Shown here: piece by piece, positions 1 to 11,694 of the stretch
How the letters are laid out: every line of letters starts with the position of its first letter
Position numbering within the stretch: position 1 is the stretch's first letter
From: Apium graveolens
Taxonomy: Eukaryota; Streptophyta; Magnoliopsida; Apiales; Apiaceae
Length of the DNA: 64,000 bases
Reading direction: 5' to 3'
Assembly (NCBI RefSeq): GCF_009905375.1
Contig: NC_133647.1
Coordinates: forward strand, 169,368,275-169,432,274
The notes under the pieces: model-generated
What the model was told of the DNA's origin: nothing
Seen by the model: only the letters and a program-made list of their open reading frames with translations
Databases searched by the model: none
Made by a program: the position numbers and the translations under genes

Positions 1-1346
1 TTAAAGTCTGATCTCTAAAACTAATGAACATAGTTTTAAGATATAATCTTAGCTCAGAAATATCATCAGTATGAAAAGCAAGAGTAGAATGAGGTACCTT
101 CAATTCAGCAGCATCAGAACTGCTACCAGCATTTGCCATTAAGTCATAATTCACCTCATCTTCAGAATCTGAAGTGTCTGCCCACTTTTTCTTCTTTGTA
201 ATAAGTGTCTGGCCTTTATCACCCTTTCCTTTCTTGCAGTCAGGAGAGATATGGCCTCTTTCACTACAATTGTAGCATTTGACATTTGAGTTGTCTCCTC
301 TGTCAGACTTTCCTCCTTTGCCTTCAGACTTTCTGAACCCTTTTTTTTCAGTCCACCTTTCCTGAAAAACTTCTTGCCCTTTCTGAATTTCTTGTAGGCT
401 ATCTTTGTGTACCCTTCACCATAAGAGCACACAGTTGCATCATCTCTGCATCAACATCCACTTCAGAAAAATTTTCAGATTCTGAATCATCATCATCAGA
501 ATATGATGACTCTGAATCAGACTGTATGATGAGAGCCTTTTCTTTGCCCCTCTTTGAGATAACCACTTTAGGAGATTCTTCCTCAGCTTTAAGTGCAGCT
601 GTCTTTGACTTTCTTCCATGCCTTTTGCTCCTTTGATCCATCTCAAGTTCATGAGTCTTGAGCATACCATAAATTTCATCAAGAGTAGTTTCAGTAAGGT
701 CATAGTAGTCTCTTATGGTAGTAGACTTCAAATCCCAATTTTCAGGAAAAGCTAAAAGGAATTTTAGATTTGAACCTTCAAGATCATATTCCTTGTCCAC
801 TAGTGACAGATCATTCAAGAGTTTGGAAAACCTGTCATATAAATCACTTAATGACTCATCAGCTTTTGAGTCAAAGTGCTCATACTCTTGTGTGAGTATA
901 GTCTTCCTGTTCTTTTTGATGGCTTCAGTTCCATGGCATCTTGTCTCCAAATCATCCCATATCTCCTTTGCAGTCTTGCATCCAATTACTCTGTTTGACA
1001 TGACATTGTCAATTGCACTATGCAGCAGATGCCTTACCCTTGCATCCTTGGCAATAGATGAGATGTCTTCAGTTGTGTAATCACCTTTCTCCTTTGGTAT
1101 CATCTTTGCTAGTTGATCAACAACTGCAACAGAAAGCTTGGTAGGCTTATATGGTCCATCATTAATTCTATCAAGGTATTCTGGATCTGTGGCTTCCAGA
1201 AACATAACCATTTTTACCTTCCATATAGGATACTCAGATGCTCTCAGCATGGAAACCCTAATACTCTCATATCGACTGTGGGTTTGATTGTTTTGAGTAT
1301 CTTGAGTTTTGGTGGGCTTAGGTGGAGTTTGTGTTTCATCAAACAT
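1..1346 (-). pseudogene. M1 gag, frameshifted
   Basis: The start codon is ATG at 1346-1344. The first 315 codons stay open to 399 and give a UBN2-type Copia gag, with the conserved stretch HLLHSAIDNVMSNRVIGCKT and the motif LTQEYEHFDSK, then an acidic serine-rich segment. Downstream the frame changes: a CX2CX4HX4C zinc knuckle (CYNCSERGHISPDC, about 240-285) lies in another frame, and the T-rich run near 341-350 is a likely slip site. The last part, to position 1, matches the AFHTDD region of M2 gag. Gag would form the virus-like particle. This copy is broken and looks non-functional. Confidence 0.82.
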
Positions 1347-1387
1347 GATTGTAAACTGGATCTCACTGTTTGTATATCAACAAAGAT

Positions 1388-1399
1388 GCTCTGATACCA
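1388..1399 (-). other. Primer-binding site of M1 (initiator tRNA-Met)
   Basis: On the minus strand the sequence is TGGTATCAGAGC, complementary to the 3' end of plant initiator tRNA-Met. It lies two bases from the LTR end, as in plant Copia elements. This fixes the element's orientation and shows that the LTR at 1402-1966 is the 5' one. Confidence 0.88.
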
Positions 1400-1401
1400 C
1401 T

Positions 1402-1966
1402 TGTTAGGTCACACAACACTATAGAAGGGGGTTGAATATAGTATTTATACAATCAAATCGATTTTGAACACAAGTATGTAACAATAATCAAGTTTATTCA
1501 ATATAATAAGCTCTGTTACAAATTAGGTTAAACTACTCTCTCAGTGATGAACAATATCACTAAGAGCTGCTAGGTTATAATGAATAATGTTCTCGTGAAT
1601 GATAACACATATAGTGTAAACCCTAATATGTGTTTATATAGTACACAGTTACAAGATATCTTCTAATTGATATGGAATATAATTCTGTCTCCTAAAATAT
1701 ATCAATCAGATATTATCTTCTACAAGTCTTCTAGTTGTCCAACTCTTCATTTATATCTTCCTTTGTTCTAGAACAGATCATCTCCTGTAAATAAGTTGCA
1801 TTCCTTATCTGAAGTACCCGCACTTAAATCCTGATATAAATCCTGACGGCCTTAAGTTCTGATATAAGTTCTGACATCAGTAAGTTCTGATTTCCAGTAA
1901 GTCCTGATATTAAGTTCTGAAACTAAACAAATCAGATTAGACACGACATCACAAATATATCTAACA
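1402..1966 (-). repeat. 5' LTR of M1
   Basis: The repeat runs from TGTTAG at 1402 to CTAACA at 1966, the inverted TG...CA ends expected of an LTR. Its plus-strand start matches the starts of both M2 LTRs (38398 and 49881): TGTTAGGTCACAC, then AGAAGGGGGTTGAATA. It also shares the phrase around 'taacacatatagtgtaaaccct'. It contains several copies of AAGTTCTGAT near 1855-1920, the motif dispersed through M2. Confidence 0.85.
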
Positions 1967-2724
1967 TATTATATATAAAATTTTGAATAAATAAATTCCG
2001 CATTTTAAAAATTAAAATTTAATTTACATTAAAAAAATTATATAATGTTAAAATAATCTGTGCATCCCTTCTAACTACTAAGTTAAAATATGCCATTTTG
2101 TACCATTTTTTATGAACAATTTAAGACGCAAGAGCAATTCCAAGAGTTGTGTGGAAGACTTCTAATAAAAATTATATTGTATGGGTTCCTAAATCATAAT
2201 GTTTAGGCTACTTTTAACAACTTTTTTCTTAAAAGGTTCTCTATTTTTAATCATTTTTTAATTCCTAACATCACCTGCACAAATTACAGATTTTACAGCT
2301 ACTATGTATTCAAAATCTATATTTTTATAATATAAAAGTCACCGATGAGCCAATACATCCTCCTCAATAATGAGAAAAGATTTAACATTCTTTAAAATAT
2401 AGGGAGGATTTAAGAGCCTGCTAAAGCTGATTTTTGTTTAAATTTCAATAAAATTTAATAAGTTAAATATCAAGTAGGTGACTGACTGCGTCCAAAAAAC
2501 TCAAGTAGGTCACTCATTGTAAATTTAACTCAAAATGATCATCAATTAACTTAATTTGATCATTTCGTTAAAGTCGAAAATTGAAATTAGCTAAAATCGA
2601 TAAATGTTAACATAATGGAGTGGAGATCATTCTGGGCTTCAATATGGTTATTAAAACTTATTTTTTGACTAATAAAATTATGATGAAATCTCGTTTTAAT
2701 TTTTTTAAATCTTGAAAATAACCC
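1967..2724. other. AT-rich intergenic DNA between M1 and the solo LTR
   Basis: No open frame, repeat or recognisable element was seen. It is mostly A/T with short homopolymer runs. The five bases after the M1 LTR (1967-1971) are TATTA; the matching duplication would lie outside the window. Confidence 0.6.
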
Positions 2725-4166
2725 TGATAAGTGGATTTTATATCTACTTGGAACGCTTCATTACAAACTTAAGTTGGTGTTTTGGACTCAAGTTGTTGAT
2801 ATTTTTGATATGTTTTTGTGCTATTGCATTTCAGGCATTCGGTAAATGAAGAAAGGAGATTTTCAAGGAAATATGCTGAAAAAATCTCAAAATTGGAAGC
2901 CTAGGCCATTCTCAAGTTGTAGAGAATCTCGTTACCTTCGCGTGGGCAGTTGAATAACCTAATTCTAACGAGTAAAACTCAAGATACGACTAAAAGAAGA
3001 ATCAGAAGAAATATCCAGAAACCCTGCGCGGCCGCCCCCAAAACTAGCACGGCCGCCCCGACTTTTTGCCAAAAAACCAGCGCGCCCGTGCTGATTTTAG
3101 CGCGCCCGCCCCGCCCTTTTCGTGCCGAAATCCTGATTTTAGTAGAAATTAATGATTTTGAGGGTCCAGGTCCACTAAGGGCTTATATATACCAATAAAA
3201 AGACATTTTTGAGGAGAAGGAGCGAGGGGTGAGCAATAAGAATACCTAGAGAGCACGAGACGACTACGGAGAAGAAGACTTTTATTTTTTTTAGTATAAT
3301 TGATACTTGGATGCTTGTTTTCGATTTGTATTTGAACTCTAGTACTCTTATATTGTTTATTATCATGCTTTCATTTGAACCCATGGTGACGATGAATTCG
3401 GTTATGAACTAATCGTTGTCGTGGGGTTCTAACAGATTTACTTATGAATTTCTATAGTTAATTTATTTCAATATCTTGGTGTGTGGTGATTGATTGATAT
3501 CCTAGGATTGGTTGTGCTTATTCGTCTTATGTGCGTAGCTAACATATAAAAAAACATGTTAATCTCTATTGAAGCGACAGTGAATATAGAAATTTAGAAC
3601 TTGCAATCCTAGCATAGATTCATGTAATTGTTATGCATGATTCGTAGGTAATTTTAACCATCTTAACTCCCCTATGTAATCACGATGGATAACTTGTTCA
3701 TTAAACCTTTATGTTGTCAAATTTTATAGACATATAGGGTCTCAATATAATTGGTGTATATTCAGCTTTTATCTCTTTTGTGAATGTCTGGTAGTAGGGT
3801 ATTCGTACAACGAAAGTTGGCGTTTACTAGTTTTGTGTTATCTGATTAGTTGTCATCACCATTGCATGCTAAGGTTAAGAACAATGACCTTGAATGAAGT
3901 ATTTAATGAAGTTAAAATCCCATGTTTGTCTCATATAGTTAATTCAATCACTTTTATTCTTAGTTAATTGCATATTAGTTTAATCTTAGTGATAAACATC
4001 TCAATTTGCTATTGTCTTAGTATTGTGCGATAACCATACCATTGTTGCACATGTGCATAATCTTAAGTTAACAAAAAAGAGCCTATGTGGGAATGAATCT
4101 GATTTATATACTACTTGCGAACGCGTATACTTGCGTGTAATTTTAGCGCGTGTTTTCGTCCCGGCA
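2725..4166 (+). mobile_element. Probable solo LTR of an Athila/Tat-type Ty3/gypsy element
   Basis: It begins TGATAAGTGG and ends CGTCCCGGCA, the TG...CA ends and typical edge sequences of long Athila/Tat-class LTRs. Inside are a GC-rich stretch of gcggccgcccc-type repeats (about 3025-3120), unlike its AT-rich surroundings, then a TATA-like box (about 3183) and an AATAAA (3195). It ends in the 'acttgcg...tatacttgcgtgtaattttagcgcg' phrase (about 4110-4150) that usually precedes the primer site. Flanks are AACCC (2720-2724) and AACTC (4167-4171), a 4/5 match to a target duplication. No internal region follows, hence solo LTR. The family assignment is from remembered sequence style, not a search. 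Confidence 0.5.
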
Positions 4167-5174
4167 AACTCAAGCCAGGAGAATCAAAAGCAGACTTCAT
4201 CATGATTATGTGAGCCATATAGAAAGTTTTAGTAATCATATTGAAGCCTAAAACGAGTTCTATCATTCTATGTTACCATTTTTAATTTTGGGTAATTTCA
4301 ATTTTTGACTTTATCAGAATGATAAAATTAAGTTAATTAATGATCAAGTTGAGTCAAATTTGCAATTAGTGAGTTACTTGAGTTATTTGAACGCAATGAG
4401 TAGAGCTATCAAACGGATAATTAGAATACGAATATGCCTGTATCCGTATACGCATCCGCAATTGTCGGATTTGAATACAGATAATATCTGCTTTATTTCG
4501 AATACGGATAATATCCATTTTTTTTCGGATACGAATGCGGATATGTCGGACAGACATCGGATTTTTTGAGTTTTTTGATGACCCTACCGTATTGACGATG
4601 ATTTTAGAACATTTTTTATTATCAAACTTGAATCATATATTTATATATGTATAAAATATGTGTACAATTATATAAAATATGTATAAATATATTAGTTAAT
4701 GCATATACACACACAGTAAACTAAAAGAATAAATTTTAAATTATATATAATTATATATTTATATAATTTAAATATTATAAATATATAATTTTGGATTCAA
4801 ATATCCTGAATTTGGATACAGATAATATACTATATATTTCAAATATAAATAATATTCATTTTTTTTATTTGAATACAAATTTTTCAGACAGTCAGATTTT
4901 TCGAATTTTGTTGAGATAATAAGTCATCTTTGAATCCAAAATTTAAATTAGGACGATAAATAGAATGATAATCGGAGATGCTATAACACCCGAAATCCTA
5001 TCTCGAGATCAAGGCCCTTACAAAGATTTTATTTTAAATCTTACAAGTTAATTGCAGACCCTTCGGCTATCGAAGCTATAACAGAGGGAATGCATAATCG
5101 AGTTTAGGTTTCTCACTCAAACCTAAAATTTAATTAAATAACATTACAATTCAATGGACATTTAGATATTAGAA
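4167..5174. other. AT-rich intergenic DNA with CGGATA repeat clusters
   Basis: No gene was seen. At 4405-4570 short words built on GGATACGAAT, CGGATAATATCC and GTATCCG recur in both orientations. A more decayed version of the same series lies at 4790-4915, where C and G have often become T and A. From about 4980 the DNA is unremarkable up to the block duplicated upstream of the NLR copies. Confidence 0.5.
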
Positions 5175-5935
5175 TTGAAACCCTAGAGTGATTACTAAAC
5201 CATATATATTATTAATGGCGGAAAAATCTCCGTCTCTCTTTGCCGGCGGGCACTCTGCTGGAGAATTTATGATGCTATTAGTTCAATTCATATCTGCCTG
5301 GGAAAGAGAGTTCTAGTTCCTTCATCCAGCTGAGTTTGTTAATATTGATGTCTGTTTTTGCAATTTTCATTTATCCACAGGCTAATTGTTTTGTAAAGAT
5401 AAAATGATTAGCAATTTTAAATTAGTTGAATCTTGAAGCAGAAAATTAAAGCCACGAGGTAGCTAACTTAAGTTTGTTGTAACAACTTAGTTATATACTT
5501 GTTTATAAAATCATTACAGCTAAGCTTCCATTGACTTGCCGGGTTTATAGATCTTAATAGCAGGATTAGAAGATGAACAACGTCTTGTGTTTGCGCCATG
5601 CATGATGACAATCATTTGCATTATTGCTAAATTTAAGATATTTAGTACTAGTGATATATTTAAGTATCCATTGACTTGTAATTGTACTCTCCAGGATGTT
5701 AAATGGAAATTATTTTATTAACTTGAGTTTGATTTTGTCAACAGTGCATAGTATTATATATTCGCATGCTATTACCTGCACCTAATTCATCTTTCCAGTT
5801 AGCTCCCTACTCTTTCTCCCCTCTTATCTTTGTTATTTGATTTATCACAGTTTTAGCAATAAAACTGTATCTTTGATTTCTTATTACAATTAAAGCAAAC
5901 ACAGAAAAAAACAGAGTTAAAGGAAAGTAATAATC
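5175..5935 (+). repeat. Promoter-side flank of NLR-A, duplicated upstream of NLR-B
   Basis: This stretch shares long matches with 13128-13722 and, beyond the gypsy insertion, with 17597-17771. The matching landmarks are 'aaccctagagtgattact', 'gcactctgctggag', 'agttccttcatccagct', the line around 'gggtttatagatcttaatag', and the last 100 bases before the start codon. The tandem duplication therefore included the 5' region. The copies differ by scattered substitutions and small indels. No TATA box could be chosen with confidence. Confidence 0.8.
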
Positions 5936-8650
5936 ATGGTCGGTCTGGCGGACATTCCTTGCGTTGGAAAAGCTGTGGACAAAATATCTGATGTCACAGT
6001 TGAAGCAGTTTATCGTGGAGTGCGCTATATGTTTTGTTCTCAATTCTGAAATCGAGAAAGTTGAAATTGAAGAGATGAAAATTTCCAACAAAGTTGTTGT
6101 AGCAAGAGCTGATGGTAAACAAATTTATGATCATGTATCGAAGTGGCAGATAGAACTGGAGGAATTCCGTGAGAGTTCTAAAGAATTCTCGAAAAGATAC
6201 GAAAGAAGACGTTCTTTGGGGTGCATCAAGCGGCTACCAATTCCTAATCCGGTCACCCGTTTTCAACTGGGTAGGGAGGCCCAAAAGAAGACCGACAGAG
6301 TCGTTGAACTCACTGCATCAGGATTGACGCACCTGGCTGATGAAATTGCTCATCTTCCTTCTGGAGAATATGTACCAAAACCTGATACTATATTTCAGAA
6401 TTTTCAATCCAGAAAAGATGTTTATGGGAAGCTCTGGAAAGCACTAACTGAAGGTAATTCTGTGATACATGGCATTTATGGAATGCCAGGAGTTGGTAAG
6501 ACTCGGATGGTGGAACAACTCTGGGAAGACGCCATGAAGGAGAAGATCTTTAAAAAGGTCACACGGGCAGATGTCGGAGGTGATACGTTAGACGTGATAA
6601 AACCGCAAAACCAGATTGCAGGCTATCTAGATTGCCATCTTGAATCACAAGATAATACAGAGAGCAGAGCTAATCAACTTAGGAATAGTTTATTGAATGG
6701 GGATAAGTTCCTCGTCATATTAGACGATGTATGGAGAGAAATTCCTCTGGATGCTATTGGAATTCCCTATAATGATAGTAGCAACTCCAAAGGCTGTAAG
6801 ATCCTCTTCACATCTCGAAAAAAAACTGTATGCTTGCTAAACAAATGCAAGCATCCTGTCAATATTACAACCCTGACATTTGATGAAGCTATGGTTCTGT
6901 TTAGGAACATTGTTGGCACTACTGAAATTGACTCTCTGCATGATGATAACCTGGTCCAGGAAGTGTGTAAAAAATGTGCAGGTTTACCGCTCCTCATTCT
7001 TGCAGTCGGTAAAGCTCTCAGATTCAGGTCTCACAGTTTATGGAAGGATGCACTTAATTACCTTGAGGAAGGCAACTTTGAAAACATTTTTGAAATTAAT
7101 CCACAAGCATATGGCTGTGTTAGATTGAGTATTGACAGATTACCAGATAATGCAAAGTTATGCCTTCTTTTGTGTTCCTTGTTTCCTGAAGATGCCGACA
7201 TCAGTATCAGGATGCTGATCACGATAGCAAAAGGCTCACAACTTATACCTGATAGAGAATCTAGTATACATGCTATGGTTGATATTCTGAAATCATCTTC
7301 GTTGGCGCTTGAAGGTCCTTACAATGGACATATCAAGCTGCACGCATCATTAGAGATGTAGCAAGTTCCTTGGCTTTCTCCAATCCAAAATATGCATTCT
7401 TACGAGTAAGATGTGGCTCCAGGTTGCCTGATAATTACGATTTTGGTACTCGGAAATTGTTGCGTTTAGTTGTGGTGGATGATGATTTTCAATTCCACAA
7501 GGACCTTGTCTGCCTAAACCTGCATAGCTTGTGGATACACTGCAACAATGTACAGCAATTCTCAGGTAGCTTCTTTAGTATGTTTGTGAATATTAGATTT
7601 TTGATGCTTCAAAGTGTCCGTCATTTTCCAGAGCCTTTCTCTCTTCAACACTTGGTGAAACTGAGGGAGCTTTTTATGATTGATTGTGTCATTAAGGAGA
7701 AAGATCTTAGTCTTCTTCCCGAAAACCTACACGGTCTATGCATAAGGGCCTGTAATCTCCCGAGATTGCTGGATTTACCAAACCTGAAAAAACTTTGAAA
7801 GCTCGAAATTGAAGGCCCGGATGATAGTAATATAAATGCAGTGGTACTTGTGCCGAATACCATATCCAATTTATGTAGTCTGGAAGAACTGCGTATACCG
7901 AACGGTTACAGTTATTTTGGGGATGCAAGTGATAGATCAGTGCAGGAAGAGATCTGCGGATTAAATCTTCTAACAAGTTTAGAGATTAATCTAAGTGATT
8001 TTAAGCCTTGTGAAGGTACAACTCTATTTTCTAAATTACTTGCATATAATATACGTGTGAGTGGGCAGGAGGATAAAGATTCTAGATTTAGAGCTTCATT
8101 TGTCTCAACAACAAGATTGATTAAGGTGTACGGCTATCACTCTAAATGCTTGGAAAGTCTGATGGTGAGGGCTGAAGAACTGTGTTTGTCCTCTAGTGAT
8201 GTTGATTTGAGTAGCATTTGCAATAGCAATAGAGAAGCATTTGCGGACGTGAGAAAGCTATACATTCGACAATGTAACACCTTGGAGCATCTAGCAAGGA
8301 TATTACAGCATAGCCGTCAACCACTGACATCTTTTTCTAAACTAACCATCTTAAAAATAAACCATTGTTCTGCATTAAAATACATTTTCAGCAGCTCTGT
8401 TGCAAAATGTCTTACACATCTGGAAGCGCTCAGCGTAGATAACTGTCCCGTGATGGAAGTAATCATATTGAATGAAGGCACAGTTGATGGAGATATCATA
8501 AATTTTTCTAGACTAAAATCATTGACGCTAACAAACATGAGACTTAGAAGCTTCTATGGGAAACAGAAGGTCACACATACCCCCTCAACATCAACAGCGG
8601 ACAACTTTGCCATTTCCTTTGTTCAATATCAGCCTCTTTTTGATGGAATG

Positions 8651-8666
8651 GTATGTTTTGGGTTAC

Positions 8667-8742
<76 letters not shown>

Positions 8743-8911
8743 TTATTATTCTTATTATGTACACGTATTTACTTTGAAAGCATTTTTAGAATTAGTAATC
8801 ATTTTAGGAATGTTAATATTTTTAATATTAAATATCAAAAAGATTATTTACAGTTGAGATTTGTAACTATATGTATTGGAATTTGTAATAATGGGTATAT
8901 ATCTGCTACAG
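8651..8911 (+). other. Intron 1 of NLR-A, with a (TTA)n microsatellite
   Basis: The donor is G|GTATGT at 8651 and the acceptor CTACAG|GTTGCA ends at 8911. Both flanking exons continue the LRR in phase 0. From about 8668 to 8740 the intron is an uninterrupted TTA trinucleotide repeat of roughly 24 units, followed by TTATTCTTATTATTC variants. The tyrosine-, isoleucine- and leucine-run reading frames here are artefacts of the repeat. Confidence 0.7.
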
Positions 8912-9353
8912 GTTGCATTCCCTTCCTTGGAAAGATTGGAGCTAAATGGATTGGACGATATGAGTGCTATTTGGGGAAACCATTACTATAACAATGTATC
9001 CTCCTCCTTTTGCAAACTAAAGGAGCTCAAAGTATATCATTGTAATAAGCTGGAAAGTGTGATCTCATTTTCCATGTTGCAGAGGCTACGGAATCTTGAA
9101 TATATATATATATATAAGTTCATGCGAGAATGTGAAAAACGCGTTCGTATCTTTGATTGTTAGAGACCTTGCACACCTTAAGGGAATGTATGTACGTAAC
9201 TGCACAAAGATGACAGAGCTTATTGGGGCAGGTGAACAAGAAGATTTCACTGGTGGCATTGTGTTCCCAGAATTGAATGATCTATCTCTTGTGGATTTAC
9301 CATGCTTGACCAGTTTTTGGTGTTGCCACAGCGAGGAAGCTAAAACCTACAAG

Positions 9354-10851
9354 GTATATTCATATATTACTTACTTATTTGGATATTACACTCAATGAAT
9401 AGCTTATTAATTTAATGTTTAAATTTTATAGTTCATGTTTAGAATGCAAAAAACACCGGTGTATCACCAATTACTTCAAATTTTCTACTTAAATAATACA
9501 TAGCTGATATATGGAATGCGAATCCATACTATGGTTCTGGTTTTCCTATCCGATCATCCTTTTACTATTTACTAGCTTGTAACTGTATTTTTCTTAATAT
9601 ATTATAATTTTCTTATATTTATATATTTTATAATTCCTTTTTAATGTTTTTAATTTAATTTATATATATAGTTAGTCATATTAATTAATTTTCATAATGA
9701 AATAGGTCTTTTTTTTCATAATGAAATAGGTTTTAATAATTTATATTGGTTAAAATTGTATCTTTGTGAGATTGTAGCATTAATAGTAATAGTTTTTTAA
9801 TTAATGACATGTGTTATTTTGAACTAATAATATATTCTTTTTGAATAAATTGGCTTATATGCCTTATTTGTTCTAATAAATTTTGACTGTGAGCTAGAGA
9901 CAAGAGATAAATCTTACCATTTGAGTTATCTCATCGAGCTCAATTTTATAAATTCTTAATTGTAATACGTAGACATGATTCGAAAATTAGCATTTTAGGC
10001 TTTTAGTAGTGTAGTTTAAGTGTTTAACATATAATATTAATTCGAATCTTACAGCCAAGTTGAACCAAACTACAAACAATTATATACATGTAACATGTTT
10101 ATTTATTTTTTGGTATAATGTCAACTATAATCTTACTCCTATGTTTAAGATAATTGGTCATTTATGACTTTTTTTAGTTAGAATTTTGATTGAATATTAA
10201 AAAAATATTTTTTACGATTTTAAATACTTGACGCTTGCATTTTTAAAAAATTACACTAACTAAAAATATGTTTGTTTATATGATTAATGTAAATTTTCAT
10301 CAATTTAATAGCAAAAGTTGAAATACAATTATTTTAAAATGGTGAGAATATTATTATTGTCATCATTAAATAGTGTGGGTAGTTGAATCATATTGTATAT
10401 TTTATTATATTATCAAGTTAGTATTATACAAAGGGACGAAAGCAAGTGAAAAGGGAAGTAAATAAAAAAAAAATTCACTTTCTAGTTTTTTAAAGGAGGT
10501 TAGCAAGTGAACGGGAGTGAATTTTTTTTATTCTTTCTCCACAAGACTTTCAATTCAAAAATGGGATGAAAGTGAAAGCAGGTGTATTTATTAAAAAAAA
10601 ATACTTAACATTACCCTTTTACTTAAATTATAACTTTTTATATCTTAGGAAATTATTTTTTCAATCTATAGTTTTTTAAATTCGGGAGCAAGTGAGACAT
10701 ATTATTTCTCATTTCAATCACTTCTTTTTACATTCATTTATTTCTTAAAAACTCGAGAGCACGGCGTTAACCTTATCCGAAATTTAGCACATTTGTTGTA
10801 CAAAGATGTCAATTAATGTAGTTAACATAATGAATGGCATTGGTTCTGTAG
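9354..10851 (+). other. Intron 2 of NLR-A (about 1.5 kb)
   Basis: The donor is ACAAG|GTATAT at 9354 and the acceptor TCTGTAG|GTCGGA ends at 10851. The same donor context (cctacaag|gtatat) is kept in NLR-B at 21374. The intron is AT-rich with no coding sequence. It contains paired 'agcaagtgaa' and 'gggagtgaat' words around 10440-10760, possibly a decayed insertion, but no clear ends were found. Confidence 0.65.
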
Positions 10852-11694
10852 GTCGGATTTCCAAACTTGGTAAGATTACAACTCAGGCGCTGTGAAGTAA
10901 TTGACTTGGAAGGCATAGAGTTCACTTACCAACTAAAGCACCTAAATTATTGCAACAACCTAAAGCTTCCAAGTACATGGCAACTTCGATTACACAATAT
11001 GAAAGAATTAGCATTGAAATGCTACCCTTGGTGTCATGAGCTGGAATTTTGGTGCTTCACAAAGTTAGAGATGCTTACAGTTGAAGAAGGTGAATGCTCT
11101 ACTCTTTTTAAAGTCTCAGACTTTAGAAGTCTACGACAACTTCAACAATTATTTATAAGAGATTGTCCATTATTTGAAGTAATCGTGGACGATGTATGGG
11201 GTGGGGAAGCAGCTTCTGGCATGGATAACAACACTATCACACTCTTTCAGCTGGAATACATATTTCTTTTAAATCTGCCAAACCTCAAAAGTTTCAGTTC
11301 CACTGCAAACTGTTCTTTCTATATACCCAAATTAAATTCTTTTTCTTTGCGACGATGTCCCCGGTTAGAAAGCTTCACTTCCCTAAAAACAAGCACAGGA
11401 CTAGTAACTGTTCATTCTGGGTGGGGGAAAAAGGAACATATTTTAGATCTGAATGACTACATAAGACGGAAACGCATAAGTGGTGCTAGAAAATCAAGTT
11501 GTAGTGATCAAGATCAGGAAACAGATATAGAGAGCGTTGAAGAGGAGAAGAGTCTGGAAGAACTATTTGAAAAAGAGCAGCTTCAGTATGAAAGAGTTGA
11601 AGAAGAGGGGTCGGCAGAGGAGAGAGCACAGAAAGAGCAGCCTCTGGAAGCAAATCTGTTTTCCTTCCGCTGGTCTTGCCCTCGGGCCTATTAA

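Larger units (their letters stand above)
1..1966 (-). mobile_element. M1: 5' end of a Sirevirus-like Ty1/copia element, truncated by the window edge
   Basis: On the minus strand this reads LTR (1966 to 1402), tRNA-Met primer-binding site, then gag, and it runs off the left edge of the window. Gag is of the UBN2 type found in plant Copia elements. The LTR and gag are clearly related to those of the complete element M2 at 38398-50474, though with many substitutions, so M1 is an older or diverged member of the same family. Protease, integrase, RT and the 3' LTR lie outside the window, so completeness and target-site duplication cannot be judged. Confidence 0.88.
5936..11694 (+). pseudogene. NLR-A: CC-NB-LRR resistance-gene pseudogene
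   Basis: The intact form would be an intracellular immune receptor of the RPS2/At4g27190-like class. From ATG 5936 there is a short CC-type N-terminus; the NB-ARC then shows P-loop GMPGVGKTR (about 6480), kinase-2 VILDDVW (about 6715), CKILFTSR (RNBS-B), CAGLPLL (GLPL) and CLLLCSLFPED (RNBS-D), followed by LRRs. Three phase-0 exons fit: 5936-8650, 8912-9353 and 10852-11694, ending in an acidic tail and TAA at 11692. Compared with NLR-B it has a 20-bp deletion near 6036 (stop at 6047), a 1-bp deletion near 7342 (stop at 7359), a nonsense TGA at 7796 (CGA in NLR-B), and a (TA)n change near 9100 that shifts frame. A start after the first break would lose the CC region. Confidence 0.85.

Noticed and set aside
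715..1394. Plus-strand ORFs opposite M1 gag
   Set aside because: Antisense shadows of gag; the same happens at 48721-49558 opposite M2 gag.
2950..3198. 82-codon plus-strand ORF
   Set aside because: It lies in the GC-rich patch of the solo LTR; no domain and no support as a gene.
5964..7361. 465-codon NLR ORF as an intact gene
   Set aside because: It begins at TTG, not ATG, and only because a 20-bp deletion shifted the frame; it ends at a 1-bp deletion in the MHD region.
8556..8991. Open frames with long runs of Tyr, Ile or Leu
   Set aside because: They are the three frames of the (TTA)n microsatellite in NLR-A intron 1.
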